Below the pieces are notes generated by a model. That model did no database searches and was not told the DNA's origin. It saw only the letters and a program-made list of their open reading frames with translations. The position numbers and the translations under genes are program-made. DNA of 8,380 nucleotides from Lachnoclostridium sp. Lineage in GTDB: Bacteria > Bacillota_A > Clostridia > Lachnospirales > Lachnospiraceae. Below, in pieces: positions 1-5,598 of the stretch (its first letter is position 1; the number at the start of each line of letters is the position of its first letter). The stretch lies in contig SVDR01000081.1 of NCBI GenBank assembly GCA_015057755.1, forward strand, positions 1-8,380, written 5' to 3'.

Positions 1-53
1 TCAACAAAAGCTTTTTTCATTTCTTCTGTAATAAAATCAAGAATCTTCTTCAT
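1..53 (-). CDS. argS: N-terminus of probable arginyl-tRNA synthetase (partial)
   Basis: Only the first 17 codons lie in the window and the gene runs off the left edge. They read MKKILDFITEEMKKAFV, starting at the ATG at 53-51. This resembles the opening helix of clostridial arginyl-tRNA synthetases, which charge tRNA-Arg in the cytoplasm. A good ribosome binding site, AAGGAG, lies at 67-62 on the same strand, 8 bases before the ATG, and a sigma-A-like promoter lies further upstream, so the start is well supported. The predicted leader is only about 40 bases, so there is no room for a T-box. The family call rests on a very short match from memory; another protein with a lysine-rich amphipathic N-terminus cannot be excluded. 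Confidence 0.5.
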   Translation of the reverse strand, partial: MKKILDFITEEMKKAFV

Positions 54-97
54 TTGACTTTCTCCTTCAGTCATTCAGTCGTTTTCACAGATATAAT

Positions 98-126
98 ATT
101 ATACCGCACTGCGGAAGAAAAATCCA
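98..126 (-). promoter_or_regulatory. Probable promoter of the argS-like gene
   Basis: On the minus strand a perfect TATAAT (103-98) is preceded, after 17 bases, by a weak -35, TGGATT (126-121). Transcription would start near 91. The spacer holds a perfect odd palindrome, CCGCA-C-TGCGG (104-114). Confidence 0.55.
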
Positions 127-198
127 GAGGTAATCCGCACAAATCCTAGAAATCTAAGAAGATTCAGGAATTTTTAATAAACTTTCATCCGATGTTTC

Positions 199-228
199 TT
201 GCATTTTTATACAATCATGACTTATGAT
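199..228 (+). promoter_or_regulatory. Probable promoter of the alarmone synthetase gene
   Basis: TATGAT (223-228) makes a good -10, with a weak -35, TTGCAT (199-204), 18 bases upstream. The predicted start near 235 lies downstream of the ATG at 224, which would therefore not be in the transcript. This supports translation from 281. Confidence 0.45.
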
Positions 229-261
229 AAATATGTATGATCCTATAAGAAATTGCCGAGC

Positions 262-268
262 AAAGGAG
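262..268 (+). promoter_or_regulatory. Ribosome binding site that sets the alarmone synthetase start
   Basis: AAAGGAG lies 12 bases before the ATG at 281. The spacing is slightly long, but the in-frame ATG codons at 224 and 233 have no Shine-Dalgarno sequence before them. Confidence 0.6.
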
Positions 269-280
269 CTTCAAGATAAA

Positions 281-982
281 ATGACAAATGAAAAAACCTA
301 TGAAAACGAAACTTTAGACAAATCCCTCGCATTAAAAGAACAGGCCCGTGACATGTTTGCCCTGGCTATGCCGCACATGCAGGAATTTAATAAATTAATG
401 GCCTACTACCGATGTGCCATCATGGAGATTGAAACAAAATTTAATGTGCTGAACGAGGAATTCTCCCTCCAGCATGATCGTAATCCGATCAACGGTATGA
501 CAAGCCGCCTGAAAAAATTCAGCAGCATCGTTGATAAGCTGGAACGGAAGAATCTTCCGCTGACCATTGAAAATATCGAAGACACGCTTAACGATATTGC
601 CGGAATCCGCGTTGTGTGTGCCTTCCCGGATGATGTATACATGCTGGCAGATGCATTTTTAGCACAGGACGATATCACTCTGATCCGAAAAAAGGATTAT
701 ATCGCCAATCCAAAACCGAACGGTTACCGCAGTCTGCACCTGATCGTCAGTGTGCCGATCTTTCTGGCAAAAGAAAAACGTGTCATGAAAGCCGAAATCC
801 AGATCCGCACCATTGCCATGGACTCCTGGGCCAGCTTGGAGCACCAGCTGCGATACAAAAAGGACTTTGAATTCACGGAACATATGGCCAATGAACTGCT
901 GTACTGCGCGCAGCTCAGTGCCGAACTGGATGCGAGAATGGATGCACTGAGGGATATGGTGCAGGATAATCATGAGATATAA
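281..982 (+). CDS. Small alarmone synthetase, RelQ/SasB-like (GTP pyrophosphokinase)
   Basis: This 233-residue protein is a stand-alone RelA/SpoT synthetase domain, which transfers pyrophosphate from ATP to GDP or GTP to make (p)ppGpp in the stringent response. Visible motifs, in order, are a basic RLKKFSSIVDKL stretch (about 76-87), NDIAGIRVVCAF (104-115; the Asp is the expected metal ligand), RKKDYI (136-141; the RxKD form of the substrate loop), PKPNGYRSLH (144-153) and EIQIRT followed by WASLEH (172-188; the Glu is the expected catalytic residue). There is no HD hydrolase domain before it and no TGS or ACT domain after it, so it should only synthesise. The length is a little above RelQ (about 210), the excess being an acidic N-terminus. 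The gene appears monocistronic, divergent from the argS-like gene. The RelQ versus RelP assignment is inferred from overall form only. Confidence 0.92.
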   Translation: MTNEKTYENETLDKSLALKEQARDMFALAMPHMQEFNKLMAYYRCAIMEIETKFNVLNEEFSLQHDRNPINGMTSRLKKFSSIVDKLERKNLPLTIENIEDTLNDIAGIRVVCAFPDDVYMLADAFLAQDDITLIRKKDYIANPKPNGYRSLHLIVSVPIFLAKEKRVMKAEIQIRTIAMDSWASLEHQLRYKKDFEFTEHMANELLYCAQLSAELDARMDALRDMVQDNHEI

Positions 983-1039
983 GACAACTTTTCAATTATT
1001 TCATTTGAAGCTTCATCGACATTACTTTACACCATAAAC

Positions 1040-1064
1040 ATATCCCCCTCTCGGATATTTCAAA
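1040..1064 (+). terminator. Weak hairpin downstream of the alarmone synthetase gene
   Basis: ATATCC (1040-1045) and GGATAT (1053-1058) form a perfect 6-bp stem with a 7-base loop, followed only by TTCAAAA rather than a true T-tract. It may end the upstream transcript, but the signal is poor. The rest of 983-1090 shows no gene. Confidence 0.25.
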
Positions 1065-1090
1065 ATTAGATTTCTGGCCGAAAAAATATA

Positions 1091-1121
1091 TTGACTTCCC
1101 TACCCCATCCAGATGTACAAT
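1091..1121 (+). promoter_or_regulatory. Possible promoter of the flavin reductase gene
   Basis: TTGACT (1091-1096) and TACAAT (1116-1121) are good hexamers, but 19 bases separate them instead of 17. A start near 1128 would give a short leader ahead of the strong ribosome binding site AAAGGAGG at 1141-1148. Confidence 0.45.
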
Positions 1122-1155
1122 AACATTAACAGCAGATTGAAAAGGAGGAACCATC

Positions 1156-1713
1156 ATGAGAAAAAACTTTGGAGCAAAACCGACCCTTTACCCGCAGGCC
1201 GTTTTTATCATTTGTGCATATGACGAAGATGGAAAGCCGAATGCCATGAATGCCGCATGGGGCGGAGTAGCTGATGCAAATAAGATCTTCATCTGCATCA
1301 GTAACCATAAGACCACCGAAAACATCCTGGCGCGCAAGGCATTTACTGTCAGCATGGGCACCGCCGATCAGGTGATTGCATGTGATTATGTGGGTATTGT
1401 TTCCGGAAAAGATGAACCCAACAAAATGGAAAAAGCCGGTTTCCATACAGTGAAAAGCGAATTTGTAGACGCCCCGATCATTGAAGAACTGCCGATGACG
1501 CTGGAATGTAAACTGATCAGTTATGATACAGAAAACGATTACATGTTTGGCGAGATCGTCAATGTCAGTGCCGATGAAAGTATTCTTGATGGAAATGGTA
1601 TGATCGATCCAATGAAATTGCGCCCGATCATCTTTGACGGTGTGCACCACACATACCATGTTCTCGGTGAGAAAGTAGGCAATGCGTTCTCAGACGGTAA
1701 ACAGTTAAAGTAA
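1156..1713 (+). CDS. Flavin reductase family protein (FMN-binding split barrel)
   Basis: The 185-residue soluble protein matches the flavoredoxin-like/flavin reductase family, which binds FMN in a split beta-barrel and passes electrons between NAD(P)H, flavin and a partner protein or substrate. Supporting segments are NAMNAAWGG (29-37) and SNHKTTENI (49-57), which resemble the flavin-contacting strands and loop of this family, then FTVSM (63-67), ACDYVG (75-80) and a C-terminal GEKVGNAF (171-178). The length is normal and there is no signal peptide or membrane segment. Start: ATG 7 bases after AAAGGAGG. It appears to be a single-gene unit with its own promoter and a strong terminator. The physiological partner is unknown; members are often annotated only at family level, and the sequence does not tie it to the carboxylate genes downstream. 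Confidence 0.88.
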   Translation: MRKNFGAKPTLYPQAVFIICAYDEDGKPNAMNAAWGGVADANKIFICISNHKTTENILARKAFTVSMGTADQVIACDYVGIVSGKDEPNKMEKAGFHTVKSEFVDAPIIEELPMTLECKLISYDTENDYMFGEIVNVSADESILDGNGMIDPMKLRPIIFDGVHHTYHVLGEKVGNAFSDGKQLK

Positions 1714-1727
1714 CCTTACCCACAAAA

Positions 1728-1767
1728 ACAGACACCGATGAAATTTTCACCGGTGCCTGTCTTTTTT
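1728..1767 (+). terminator. Bidirectional rho-independent terminator
   Basis: The stem ACAGACACCG (1728-1737) pairs with CGGTGCCTGT (1751-1760) with one A-C mismatch. The loop region can pair further (TGAA with TTCA). TTTTTT follows at 1762-1767. On the minus strand the same stem is followed by TTTTT (1728-1724), so it can also stop the convergent dehydrogenase transcript that ends at 1813. Confidence 0.88.
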
Positions 1768-1812
1768 GGGGGGTATTATTAATGAGGAGGTCTGATATCT
1801 CAGATTTTCGAT

Positions 1813-2841
1813 TTAAAAATCAAACATTCCTGCTTTTTTCTTATTCACATGGTTGACATCATCATATGTCACGGCAGTTGCATAATCCACATCATGAATC
1901 GGCCATGTCGGCTCTTTTCCTTCGTATACTTCCTGAACACCCATTGCAGCGAAATAAGAGGCTCTATGAGCGGCTTCCACTGTATTTCCACCGATATGCG
2001 GATAAATGATCACGTTATCCAATGTTAAAAGCGGGTTCTCCGGATCCACCGGCTCCTGACGAATGGCATCCAGGCCTGCACCTGCGATCACACCATTCTT
2101 GCATGCCTCATAAAGATCTTCTTCCACAACACAGCCTCCGCGAGCGGTATTAATCAGGAATGCTGTCGGCTTCATCATTGCCAAACGCTCTTTATTTACC
2201 ATGTTCTTTGTAATTGGTGTATTTGGTGTATGCAGAGATACATAATCGCTCTCCTTAAAAATACGATCCAGATCACGAACAACTTCAACACCTTCCGGGA
2301 AATCCGCTGCCGGTTTATACGGGTCGTATGCCATGACATTCATTTCCATGGCAAGCGCTCGTACTGCCAATCGGCTTCCGATATTACCGCAGCCGATCAG
2401 GCCCAATGTCTTACCGTTTAATGTATTTTTCTTTACTTTCAGTTTTGCCTTGTAAAAATCCTCTACCCAAGTCTTCTGTAATACTGTCACATTACGGCTG
2501 CATTCCAAAATCAGAAGAAGTGCTGTTTCTGCAACCGATGTGCTATTGGCAACCGGAGCATACAAGGTCTGCACACCATGATCATGACAAGCTTTTACAT
2601 CAAGAGCGTCAAATCCTGCACCATGACGCACCACTACTTTTAAATTCGGATTTGCTTCGATCACTTCTCTTGTGATCGGTGTGATTCGAACGATCATTGC
2701 ATCCGGCTGGTGTTCTTTCATATCTGCCAGTACATCTTCTGTCTCAAATCCTCTTCCATCAATAATCGTATGTCCTGCATCTTCTAATAATTTTCGCCCT
2801 TCACTCATAATTTCCTGCGGCAATAAAATTTTCCAACTCAT
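1813..2841 (-). CDS. D-isomer-specific 2-hydroxyacid dehydrogenase, NAD-dependent
   Basis: This 342-residue cytosolic oxidoreductase interconverts a 2-oxoacid and the D-2-hydroxyacid with NAD(H). The Rossmann nucleotide loop is GLIGCGNIG (147-155), and Asp173 in AYDPY, at the end of the following strand, points to NAD rather than NADP. The three catalytic residues are in their family contexts: Arg234 in NTARGG, Glu263 in RQEPVDPENPL and His282 in PHIGGNTVEA. Length is normal, with a C-terminal extension of about 30 residues after the catalytic core. It is the second gene of an operon, 18 bases after the stop of the RraA-like gene, with GGAGGAG before its ATG. The context suggests it reduces or oxidises an acid handled by the RraA-like enzyme. 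The family covers lactate, glycerate, phosphoglycerate and other acids, so the substrate is open. Confidence 0.93.
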   Translation of the reverse strand: MSWKILLPQEIMSEGRKLLEDAGHTIIDGRGFETEDVLADMKEHQPDAMIVRITPITREVIEANPNLKVVVRHGAGFDALDVKACHDHGVQTLYAPVANSTSVAETALLLILECSRNVTVLQKTWVEDFYKAKLKVKKNTLNGKTLGLIGCGNIGSRLAVRALAMEMNVMAYDPYKPAADFPEGVEVVRDLDRIFKESDYVSLHTPNTPITKNMVNKERLAMMKPTAFLINTARGGCVVEEDLYEACKNGVIAGAGLDAIRQEPVDPENPLLTLDNVIIYPHIGGNTVEAAHRASYFAAMGVQEVYEGKEPTWPIHDVDYATAVTYDDVNHVNKKKAGMFDF

Positions 2842-2859
2842 CGGTACTCCTCCTGCCTT

Positions 2860-3561
2860 CTATGGCTCATACACATCATCAATTATTTCGAATTCTTTGG
2901 CAGCCAGTGTCCGTTCCACCCATTCGCGCTTCGCAGTTCCATTTTTTGCTGTCTCCAGTTTTGCTTCATCTGCCTCCTGAAACTTCTTTGCGTCTTCCAG
3001 GATCTGAGCTGCATCCTTTCTTGGAATTACAATAATTCCATCCGGATCGGCCAGAATGATATCACCCGGATTCACGGTTACACCTCCGCAAGAAATCGGC
3101 ACATTCACTTCACCTGGTCCATCTTTATACGGACCGCCCGGTGTTGTTCCCGTTGCATAAACCGGGAAATCCCATTTACCAATCTCATCGATATCGCGAA
3201 TTGGTCCATCCAGCACGATGCCGGCAGCCTTTTTCGTGTAGCGGAGATACGCCATCATAATCTCACCCATCAACGCTCTTGTATTCTCTTCTTCGTTGGA
3301 AACCACCAGTACATCCCCTTCTGTGGCCATGTTAAGAGCTGCATGAAGCGCCAGATTGTCACCGCCTCGTGCTTTCACCGTCAGAGCAGCTCCCACCATC
3401 ATCTGTTCTTTCGGACTGCTCATTAACCGGATTCGCGGATTCATTGCCGCGTTTCTTCCCATTACATCACATGTATTAGAGGCCGGTATCGTTTTAAACT
3501 GCTCTATAATTGCAGGATCCGGCATATGTCTTTTTAAATAAATTCGCTTTCCTACTGCCAT
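2860..3561 (-). CDS. RraA-like aldolase/decarboxylase family protein
   Basis: The 233-residue protein belongs to the RraA / 4-hydroxy-4-methyl-2-oxoglutarate aldolase fold. Enzymatic members use a divalent metal to cleave 4-hydroxy-2-oxoacids to pyruvate or to decarboxylate oxaloacetate. Visible marks are NTCDVMGR (29-36), ARGGDNLALHAAL (64-76), GIVLDGPIRDIDEI (114-127; Arg122 and Asp123 match the conserved active-site Arg-Asp, and acidic residues 125-126 fit the metal site) and ADPDGIIVIP (171-180). A charged C-terminal helix of about 50 residues makes it longer than RraA itself (about 160), as in the aldolase-type members. It heads an operon with the 2-hydroxyacid dehydrogenase and is divergent from the LysR gene. 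This metabolic setting argues against the alternative role, inhibition of RNase E. The real substrate is not evident. Confidence 0.87.
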   Translation of the reverse strand: MAVGKRIYLKRHMPDPAIIEQFKTIPASNTCDVMGRNAAMNPRIRLMSSPKEQMMVGAALTVKARGGDNLALHAALNMATEGDVLVVSNEEENTRALMGEIMMAYLRYTKKAAGIVLDGPIRDIDEIGKWDFPVYATGTTPGGPYKDGPGEVNVPISCGGVTVNPGDIILADPDGIIVIPRKDAAQILEDAKKFQEADEAKLETAKNGTAKREWVERTLAAKEFEIIDDVYEP

Positions 3562-3571
3562 ATACTGATTA

Positions 3572-3578
3572 CCCCTTT
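3572..3578 (-). promoter_or_regulatory. Ribosome binding site that sets the RraA-like start
   Basis: AAAGGGG lies 10 bases before the ATG at 3561-3559. The frame stays open to an ATG at 3591, but no Shine-Dalgarno sequence precedes that codon and it lies only about 5 bases from the predicted transcript start near 3596. The shorter protein is therefore preferred. Confidence 0.7.
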
Positions 3579-3602
3579 CTATCAGTTCCATCTATTGATT
3601 CT

Positions 3603-3631
3603 ATTGTAAAGGTTATGCGCCACAAAATCAA
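3603..3631 (-). promoter_or_regulatory. Promoter of the RraA-like/dehydrogenase operon
   Basis: On the minus strand, -35 TTGATT (3631-3626), 17 bases, -10 TACAAT (3608-3603), predicted start near 3596. Both hexamers deviate from consensus, as expected of an activator-dependent promoter, and a LysR-type dyad lies upstream. Confidence 0.65.
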
Positions 3632-3653
3632 ACAAAGTAATTCTTCCATTTTA

Positions 3654-3668
3654 ACAATAAATCTTTGT
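3654..3668. promoter_or_regulatory. Candidate LysR operator between the regulator and the RraA operon
   Basis: ACAATAAATCTTTGT contains the perfect dyad ACAA-N7-TTGT, centred at 3661. That is about -65 from the predicted RraA operon start, the usual position of a LysR-type recognition site, and 7 bases upstream of the -35 of the regulator's own promoter, so autoregulation is possible. The same dyad is found at the matching position before the permease operon. Confidence 0.5.
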
Positions 3669-3675
3669 CATTCTA

Positions 3676-3704
3676 TTTACAGATCAATTTTTCCTGTTTA
3701 TAAT
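3676..3704 (+). promoter_or_regulatory. Promoter of the LysR-type regulator gene
   Basis: -35 TTTACA (3676-3681), a 17-base spacer, then a perfect TATAAT (3699-3704). Transcription would start near 3711, leaving a leader of about 23 bases. Confidence 0.75.
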
Positions 3705-3720
3705 AAAAGCATCGAGTGAC

Positions 3721-3727
3721 AAAGGAG
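3721..3727 (+). promoter_or_regulatory. Ribosome binding site that sets the LysR start
   Basis: AAAGGAG lies 6 bases before the ATG at 3734. An in-frame GTG at 3716 overlaps the upstream side of this site and has no binding site of its own, so it was not used. Confidence 0.8.
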
Positions 3728-3733
3728 ATATCT

Positions 3734-4684
3734 ATGAATCTGCTCAGTTTATATTATTTTGTAGAATTGGCAAAAGAGCTTCATGTTACCAACACAGCTC
3801 AGAAGCTCTATATTTCCCAGCAAAACCTCAGTCAGCATATCCAGCGCCTGGAACAGTATTATGGTGTTACGTTATTTCACCGAAAACCGAAACTAGCTCT
3901 CACCTATGCAGGCGAACAGCTTTTTGCATCCGCCGCAAAAATTCTTGCGGAGGAACAGGAGTTACAGAATCGTTTGAGCACCATCTCCGCCACCAACAGC
4001 GGTAATCTGAAAGTCGGAATCCCTGCCTATCGTGCCCAGATATGTCTGCCGGAAATATTACCGTTATTCTATAAAAAATGGCCGAACATCACCATCGATA
4101 TGATCGACCAGTCTTCCGGAAAAATGGAAGAAATGCTTTTCAACGGAGAACTGGATCTCTTTATCGGTATCATGTACCAGGATAACCCAAAGCTGGAAAT
4201 ATCTACAATCCTCAATGACCGTATTTATCTGGTCTGCTCGGATGAGCTGCTCCGACATTATTTCCCGGATTCCTGGCAGTCTTTGAAAGACCGTTCTGTT
4301 TCCGGTGTAAACCTTCGGGACTTTTCTGCATTGCCGTTCCTGCTTCCTAAACCGCCGATGCGACTCAGACGTACCATCGATGCATGTTTTCAAGATGCAA
4401 AGGTCATTCCAAAAGTCTTCTTGGAATCCTCAACCACAGAACTTTTGCTTTCACTCTATCCTCATCATTATGGAGCCTTTTTCTGTACACAAATGCGTCT
4501 TCCGCTGCTGCTGGAGCAGTATCCGAATGCCAATGCATTTCCTCTGAAGCTTCATAACGACTACGTCGATCATCGCCTTGTTCTGGCATATCATAAAGAA
4601 CGCTATCTTCCGGCATATGCTACTGATTTCATAGAACTTACCAAAAAAGTATTCGAACAGATTTCTCTGATTCGTCCACAATAA
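3734..4684 (+). CDS. LysR-family transcriptional regulator
   Basis: This 316-residue cytoplasmic DNA-binding protein has the standard LysR layout. The N-terminal winged helix-turn-helix (about 2-60) includes FVELAKELHVTNTAQKLYIS and QNLSQHIQRLE (recognition helix about 28-40), then the wing TLFHRKPKLALTYAGEQLF (46-64). A linker helix (65-88) follows, then a periplasmic-binding-protein-like ligand domain from NLKVGIP (91-97), with GELDLFIG (138-145). Length is normal for the family. It is divergent from the RraA-like operon and convergent with the permease/hydrolase operon, so it probably activates these genes in response to a pathway acid or intermediate. Paired dyads upstream of both minus-strand operons support this. 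The ligand is unknown. Confidence 0.93.
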   Translation: MNLLSLYYFVELAKELHVTNTAQKLYISQQNLSQHIQRLEQYYGVTLFHRKPKLALTYAGEQLFASAAKILAEEQELQNRLSTISATNSGNLKVGIPAYRAQICLPEILPLFYKKWPNITIDMIDQSSGKMEEMLFNGELDLFIGIMYQDNPKLEISTILNDRIYLVCSDELLRHYFPDSWQSLKDRSVSGVNLRDFSALPFLLPKPPMRLRRTIDACFQDAKVIPKVFLESSTTELLLSLYPHHYGAFFCTQMRLPLLLEQYPNANAFPLKLHNDYVDHRLVLAYHKERYLPAYATDFIELTKKVFEQISLIRPQ

Positions 4685-4695
4685 CAATGCACCAG

Positions 4696-4719
4696 AAAAA
4701 GCGCCAAACCGGCGCTTTT
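4696..4719 (+). terminator. Bidirectional rho-independent terminator
   Basis: GCGCC (4701-4705) and GGCGC (4711-4715) form a GC stem with a 5-base loop, flanked by AAAAA on the left and TTTT on the right. It lies 11 bases after the LysR stop and 3 bases beyond the stop of the convergent hydrolase gene, and can serve both. The minus-strand T-tract (5 T) is the better one. Confidence 0.85.
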
Positions 4720-4722
4720 CTG

Positions 4723-5574
4723 TTATGTAAACAATCTCTCAAGAGATGTTTTCAACATATATTCAATTTCTTCTGCTTTCATTCCATTTTCAAGAAGCAA
4801 TCCGGCATAGGCAGCAATTCCTTCGGCAGATCCCGGAGAATCCGGCTGTCCAAAATCTGTTACCAGAATACAATTTTCTACACCGACACGGCAAATCTGA
4901 CTGATCACATCGGAAATCGGAACCCGATTCCAAAATGTCATCAAGTAACTATGTTCTACCATGGCTCCCATGTTTACACATTCTTCCTGTGCTTCTTCCG
5001 AGAACATGGTGGACGGGTTTTCCGCATGGGTTAAAACCACATGCTTCACTCCACGTTCAAATGCTGCTCTCACAAGTGGAAGTCCTTCTTTTTCTCCCAG
5101 ATGACCGGTTCCCAGAACCAGATTATATTTCGCAGCCACATCGAGTACATCGTAAACGGCAGGTTTCAACGCTCCATCCTCATCGCATACAGCAATAAAT
5201 GGTGATAAGTCAAAATCCTTTTCGTTTTTATGACGATATGCCTGATATTCCCTGGAATCCAGAGTCGGAAACCACAAGAACTTACCGCCGGCCTGAGCCA
5301 TCTTCTCTACGGCTGCCGGATTTAAACCGCCGGCCTGTCGGTTCAATACCAGGCCGCCCCATACAGAAAGTTCCGGATAAAGTTCCCGAATCAACGCTGC
5401 ACGGCCTGTTGTATCTGCATAGTGACTCTTAATCACACCGCCTTTCATTCCCGTTCTTAGCCATTCTCTGGCCAGTTCCAGATCGGTACATTTTCTCGGA
5501 CTTACGTCTGGAGCGGTATGGAAATGAAGATCATATGCACCTTTCAGAAAATCTTTCTTCTGCAATTCAGTCAT
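4723..5574 (-). CDS. DUF6282-type amidohydrolase-like metal-dependent hydrolase
   Basis: The 283-residue soluble protein has the metal-ligand pattern of the amidohydrolase (TIM-barrel) superfamily. It shows HxH in YDLHFHTAPD (His17, His19), Lys49 and His51 in VIKSHYADT, His158 in GTGHLG, His183 in LTHAENP, His208 after MVE, and Asp240 in VTDFGQP. The opening motif YDLHFHTAPDVSPRKC is, from memory, that of the uncharacterised DUF6282 family. A hydrolytic role on a C-N or C-O (lactone, amide or ring) bond is inferred from the superfamily. It is the second gene of an operon, 24 bases after the permease stop, so its substrate is probably what the permease imports or a derivative. No signal peptide, so cytoplasmic. 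The start is the ATG at 5574 rather than the GTG at 5583. Reaction unknown. Confidence 0.8.
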   Translation of the reverse strand: MTELQKKDFLKGAYDLHFHTAPDVSPRKCTDLELAREWLRTGMKGGVIKSHYADTTGRAALIRELYPELSVWGGLVLNRQAGGLNPAAVEKMAQAGGKFLWFPTLDSREYQAYRHKNEKDFDLSPFIAVCDEDGALKPAVYDVLDVAAKYNLVLGTGHLGEKEGLPLVRAAFERGVKHVVLTHAENPSTMFSEEAQEECVNMGAMVEHSYLMTFWNRVPISDVISQICRVGVENCILVTDFGQPDSPGSAEGIAAYAGLLLENGMKAEEIEYMLKTSLERLFT

Positions 5575-5584
5575 TCTGGTCACA

Positions 5585-5590
5585 CCTTTT
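5585..5590 (-). promoter_or_regulatory. Ribosome binding site that sets the DUF6282 start
   Basis: AAAAGG (minus strand) lies 10 bases before the ATG at 5574. The in-frame GTG at 5583 is only one base from the GG and so is too close to be used. The site is weaker than the others in the window. Confidence 0.55.
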
Positions 5591-5598
5591 CTTTTCGA

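Noticed and set aside
54..97. T-box or other riboswitch before the argS-like gene
   Set aside because: The predicted leader is about 40 bases with no room for T-box stems, and no antiterminator/terminator pair is seen.
224..280. N-terminal extension of the alarmone synthetase from the ATG at 224
   Set aside because: No ribosome binding site precedes it, it lies inside the predicted -10 box, and a good ribosome binding site precedes the in-frame ATG at 281.
1126..1659. Long minus-strand reading frame (177 codons) opposite the flavin reductase gene
   Set aside because: It is antisense to a clearly recognisable protein, its translation is rich in His, Cys and Phe with no family resemblance, and it has no supporting signals.
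1791..1808. Second terminator, TCTGA-TATC-TCAGA followed by TTTT
   Set aside because: The stem is only 5 bp and AT-rich, and it lies between a strong terminator and the end of the dehydrogenase gene, so it is probably incidental.
3562..3591. Longer RraA-like protein from the ATG at 3591
   Set aside because: No Shine-Dalgarno sequence; the codons cover the real ribosome binding site at 3572-3578, and the family N-terminus begins near the ATG at 3561.
3716..3733. LysR start at the GTG at 3716
   Set aside because: The extension would encode the ribosome binding site itself, and LysR proteins normally begin a few residues before the first helix, as from 3734.
4064..5432. Several 60-115 codon frames opposite the LysR and DUF6282 genes
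   Set aside because: All lie across strong family matches on the other strand, lack ribosome binding sites and have unnatural composition.
5575..5583. DUF6282 start at the GTG at 5583
   Set aside because: Only one base separates it from the AAAAGG ribosome binding site; the ATG at 5574 has workable spacing. The choice changes only three residues.
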